From: Pseudomonadota bacterium
GTDB lineage: Bacteria > Pseudomonadota > Gammaproteobacteria > Burkholderiales > Ferrovaceae
Direction of reading: 5' to 3'
Length of the DNA: 16,797 bases
Assembly: GCA_021811005.1 (NCBI GenBank)
Contig: JAJZPY010000039.1
Coordinates: 1-16,797 of the forward strand
Shown piece after piece: positions 15,229 to 16,797 of the stretch. The notes under the pieces were generated by a model. That model worked only from the letters and a program-made list of their open reading frames with translations. It was not told where the DNA came from and did not search any database. The translations under genes were made by a program, and so were the position numbers. The stretch's first letter is position 1, and every line of letters starts with the position of its first letter.

Positions 15229-15648
15229 ATGCGCCCCATCCCCCTTGCCCTTTCCCTTCTGGCGTCCACACTGATGCTCGCCGCGGTCCAGGCTCCCGCA
15301 GCCGACCCGACCCAGGAGAAAACCCAGACCCAGACTCAAACCCGCGAAACGATTTACGGCAGCCAGCTCATGACGCCGCAGGAACGCAGCGCCTACCGCA
15401 GCAAAATGCGGGCGGCCAAAAGCGTGGAAGAACGTGAACAGATCCGCCGGGAACATCACGAACAAATGAAGGAACGCGCCAAAACACGCGGCATCACCTT
15501 GCCCGACGAACCTCCGGCACGGGGCGGCGGATTTGGGCCTGGCTCGGGCATGGGCCCGGGGGGCGGCATGGGGCCCGGACCGGGCATGGGCCCGGGTGGA
15601 GGCATGGGCCCGGGTGGGGGCATGGGCCCGGGCGGCCCCAACCGCTGA
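15229..15648 (+). CDS. Small secreted protein with Gly-Met-Pro repeat tail, unknown function
   Basis: I do not assign a function. The protein has 139 residues. A signal peptide is likely cleaved after about A25 (QAPAA-D). Next is a Thr/Gln stretch (KTQTQTQTRE, about 31-40), then a highly charged helical core (about 42-95) with YGSQLMTPQERSAYRSKM and EEREQIRREHHEQMKERA. I recall similar short exported proteins in betaproteobacteria, without known roles. The tail (about 99-139) is Gly/Pro/Met-rich and made of five hexapeptide units. The start is secure: ATG at 15229 with AAGGAG 8 bases upstream. The core resembles periplasmic helical proteins of the CpxP/Spy kind only in its charge pattern, which is not enough for a call. 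Its location downstream of kdpE may be incidental. Confidence 0.8.
   Translation: MRPIPLALSLLASTLMLAAVQAPAADPTQEKTQTQTQTRETIYGSQLMTPQERSAYRSKMRAAKSVEEREQIRREHHEQMKERAKTRGITLPDEPPARGGGFGPGSGMGPGGGMGPGPGMGPGGGMGPGGGMGPGGPNR
15547..15636 (+). repeat. Five tandem 18-base units encoding GMGPGG
   Basis: Five 18-base units start at 15547, 15565, 15583, 15601 and 15619. They encode GMGPGG four times and GMGPGP once, in frame at the end of the small secreted protein. The shared core is GGCATGGGCCCGGG, with small third-position changes. Unit number may vary between strains through slippage. The regular 18-base period and lack of unique spacers exclude a CRISPR array. Confidence 0.9.
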
Positions 15649-15737
15649 TTTGGCCAGGTTTTTCCCGGGTACTTCCTGGAGCATGCCGGGTTCGCTTGGG
15701 GGTAGGATGGCGGTTTCGACCGAACGGAACACCGGTG

Positions 15738-16797
15738 ATGCCCCCACAGAGTCCCTTCGAAACAGCCTTTTCCCTGCATGCAGCCGGCTCGCTGGCCGAG
15801 GCTGAAGCAGCCTACCGGCTCATCCTGGCGAAGGAACCGCACCACGCCCAGGCCATGCACTATCTGGGCGTGGCACTGCACCAGTCCGGGAACTCCCCTG
15901 AAGGCGTATCCCTCATCCTGAAGGCCCTGGAGATCGAACCCGGCCAGGCTTCCCGCTACAACGATTTCGGCAACATCCTGTGCGCCCAGGGCGATTACGC
16001 CAATGCGGCCTCGGTGTTCAGGATCGCGCTCGATCTCGAACCGCGCGATGCCAACGTCTGGAACAACTACGGCTCGGTACTGCAGCGCGAGCAGCAACAG
16101 GAGGCCGCGGAAGCCGCCTACCGCAAGGCACTGGACATCGCCCCCGACTTTGCCGCCGCCCTCAACAACCTGGCCATGCTGCTCTCGGAACAGGGGCGCG
16201 ACGAAGAAGCGTCCCTGCAAGCCTGCCGTGCCTTCATCCAGCCCCCGCTGGACGGGAAGCATCCCAAGATGCTGGGCATCGCCTACTACCGCCTGAACCT
16301 CCTGTCGCAAGCCGCCGACTGCTACCGGGAATGGCTGCACCTGGAACCCGGCAATCCGGTGGCACGCCACCATCTGGCCGCCTGCACCCAGGAAGCCGTG
16401 CCTGCGCGCGCACCGGACGACTTCGTGAAAACGGTTTTCGAAGACATGGCCGCGGAGTTCGACCACCGTCTCACGGGAAAGCTCGAATATCGCGGCCCCG
16501 AAATCATCGCCGGCCTGCTGCAAGCCCTGCCCGCCCCCAGCGGTACGCTGGACGTGCTGGACGGAGGCTGCGGTACCGGTTTGTGCGGCCCGATGCTGGC
16601 GCCTTACGCGCGCCATCTTGCCGGCGTGGATCTTTCACCCGGCATGGTGGCCAAAGCTGAGGCACGAAACCTGTACAACACCCTGACGGTTGCCGAACTG
16701 ACGGCCTACCTGCAGCAGAATCCCCAGGCCTTCGACCTGGTGACCCTGGCAGACACCCTGATCTATTTTGGCGACCTCTCGGACATTCTCGCCGCCT
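15738..16797 (+). CDS. TPR-repeat protein fused to SAM-dependent methyltransferase (3' end outside window)
   Basis: The frame is open from the ATG at 15738 to the window edge, giving 353 residues without a stop, so the gene continues outside. Residues about 5-210 form a row of tetratricopeptide repeats, with units such as AEAAYRLILAKEPHHAQAMH and EAAYRKALDIAPDFAAALNN. After a linker comes FEDMAAEFDHRL and LEYRGPEIIAGLL, the lead-in typical of TPR-linked methyltransferases. Motif I for S-adenosylmethionine is VLDGGCGTGLCGP (about 273-285), the acidic end of strand 2 is GVDLSPGM (about 296-303), and FDLVTLADTLIYFGDL (about 332-347) is the motif IV region. The substrate is not known. GTG at 15735 is an alternative start; the ribosome site is weak (GGAA about 8 bases before ATG). 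Confidence 0.88.
   Translation, partial: MPPQSPFETAFSLHAAGSLAEAEAAYRLILAKEPHHAQAMHYLGVALHQSGNSPEGVSLILKALEIEPGQASRYNDFGNILCAQGDYANAASVFRIALDLEPRDANVWNNYGSVLQREQQQEAAEAAYRKALDIAPDFAAALNNLAMLLSEQGRDEEASLQACRAFIQPPLDGKHPKMLGIAYYRLNLLSQAADCYREWLHLEPGNPVARHHLAACTQEAVPARAPDDFVKTVFEDMAAEFDHRLTGKLEYRGPEIIAGLLQALPAPSGTLDVLDGGCGTGLCGPMLAPYARHLAGVDLSPGMVAKAEARNLYNTLTVAELTAYLQQNPQAFDLVTLADTLIYFGDLSDILAA

Noticed and set aside
15547..15636. CRISPR-like regular repeats
   Set aside because: The units are contiguous, in frame, and have no unique spacers; they encode a peptide repeat.
15456..16616. Open frame of 386 codons on the minus strand over the TPR-methyltransferase and the repeat tail
   Set aside because: The product includes a Pro-Pro-Gly-Pro-Met run that is simply the reverse of the GMGPGG repeats. 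The + strand reads TPR units and a SAM motif.

Overview
The window is GC-rich, densely packed bacterial chromosome. Gene content points to a Gram-negative betaproteobacterium: ComM and UbiK, a tripartite RND efflux system, outer-membrane proteins, a sigma-54/NtrC-type promoter, and a small secreted protein of a type I associate with betaproteobacteria. The genus cannot be fixed from the sequence. No tRNA, rRNA, CRISPR array, insertion sequence or phage gene was seen. No stretch over 300 bases lacks a gene; the longest gap is 248 bases (9869-10116), and it is filled with regulatory sequence.

Region 1 (1-1518): a comM/yifB-type AAA+ ATPase on the + strand, ending 6 bases before a convergent efflux operon.

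Region 2 (1525-9630): an efflux cassette with its own regulators. On the minus strand, transcribed in this order, are an OprM/NodT-type outer-membrane lipoprotein, a periplasmic adaptor and a CusA/CzcA-type RND pump, joined by a 4-base overlap and a 3-base gap. Divergent from them is an OmpR-family response regulator with an overlapping TctE/QseC-like histidine kinase. The 117-base divergent intergenic region holds a heptamer direct repeat at 11-base spacing, which is the layout of an OmpR-family operator, and a perfect 7-base dyad.

Region 3 (9635-10116): ubiK on the minus strand, then a regulatory region with a strong sigma-54 -24/-12 element. Two NtrC-like sites lie about 108 and 139 bases upstream of the predicted start, very close to the layout of enterobacterial glnAp2.

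Region 4 (10117-15107): a beta-barrel porin, a small exported Rap1a/Tai-like protein, kdpD and kdpE. Spacing is 22 bases, then two 4-base stop/start overlaps, so the four could be one transcript driven by the nitrogen-type promoter. Neither kdpFABC nor glnK-amtB is present. This possible coupling of nitrogen status to a K+/turgor sensor is the most unusual feature of the window.

Region 5 (15108-16797): a small secreted protein with a Gly/Met/Pro repeat tail, then a TPR-methyltransferase fusion that is still open at the right edge.
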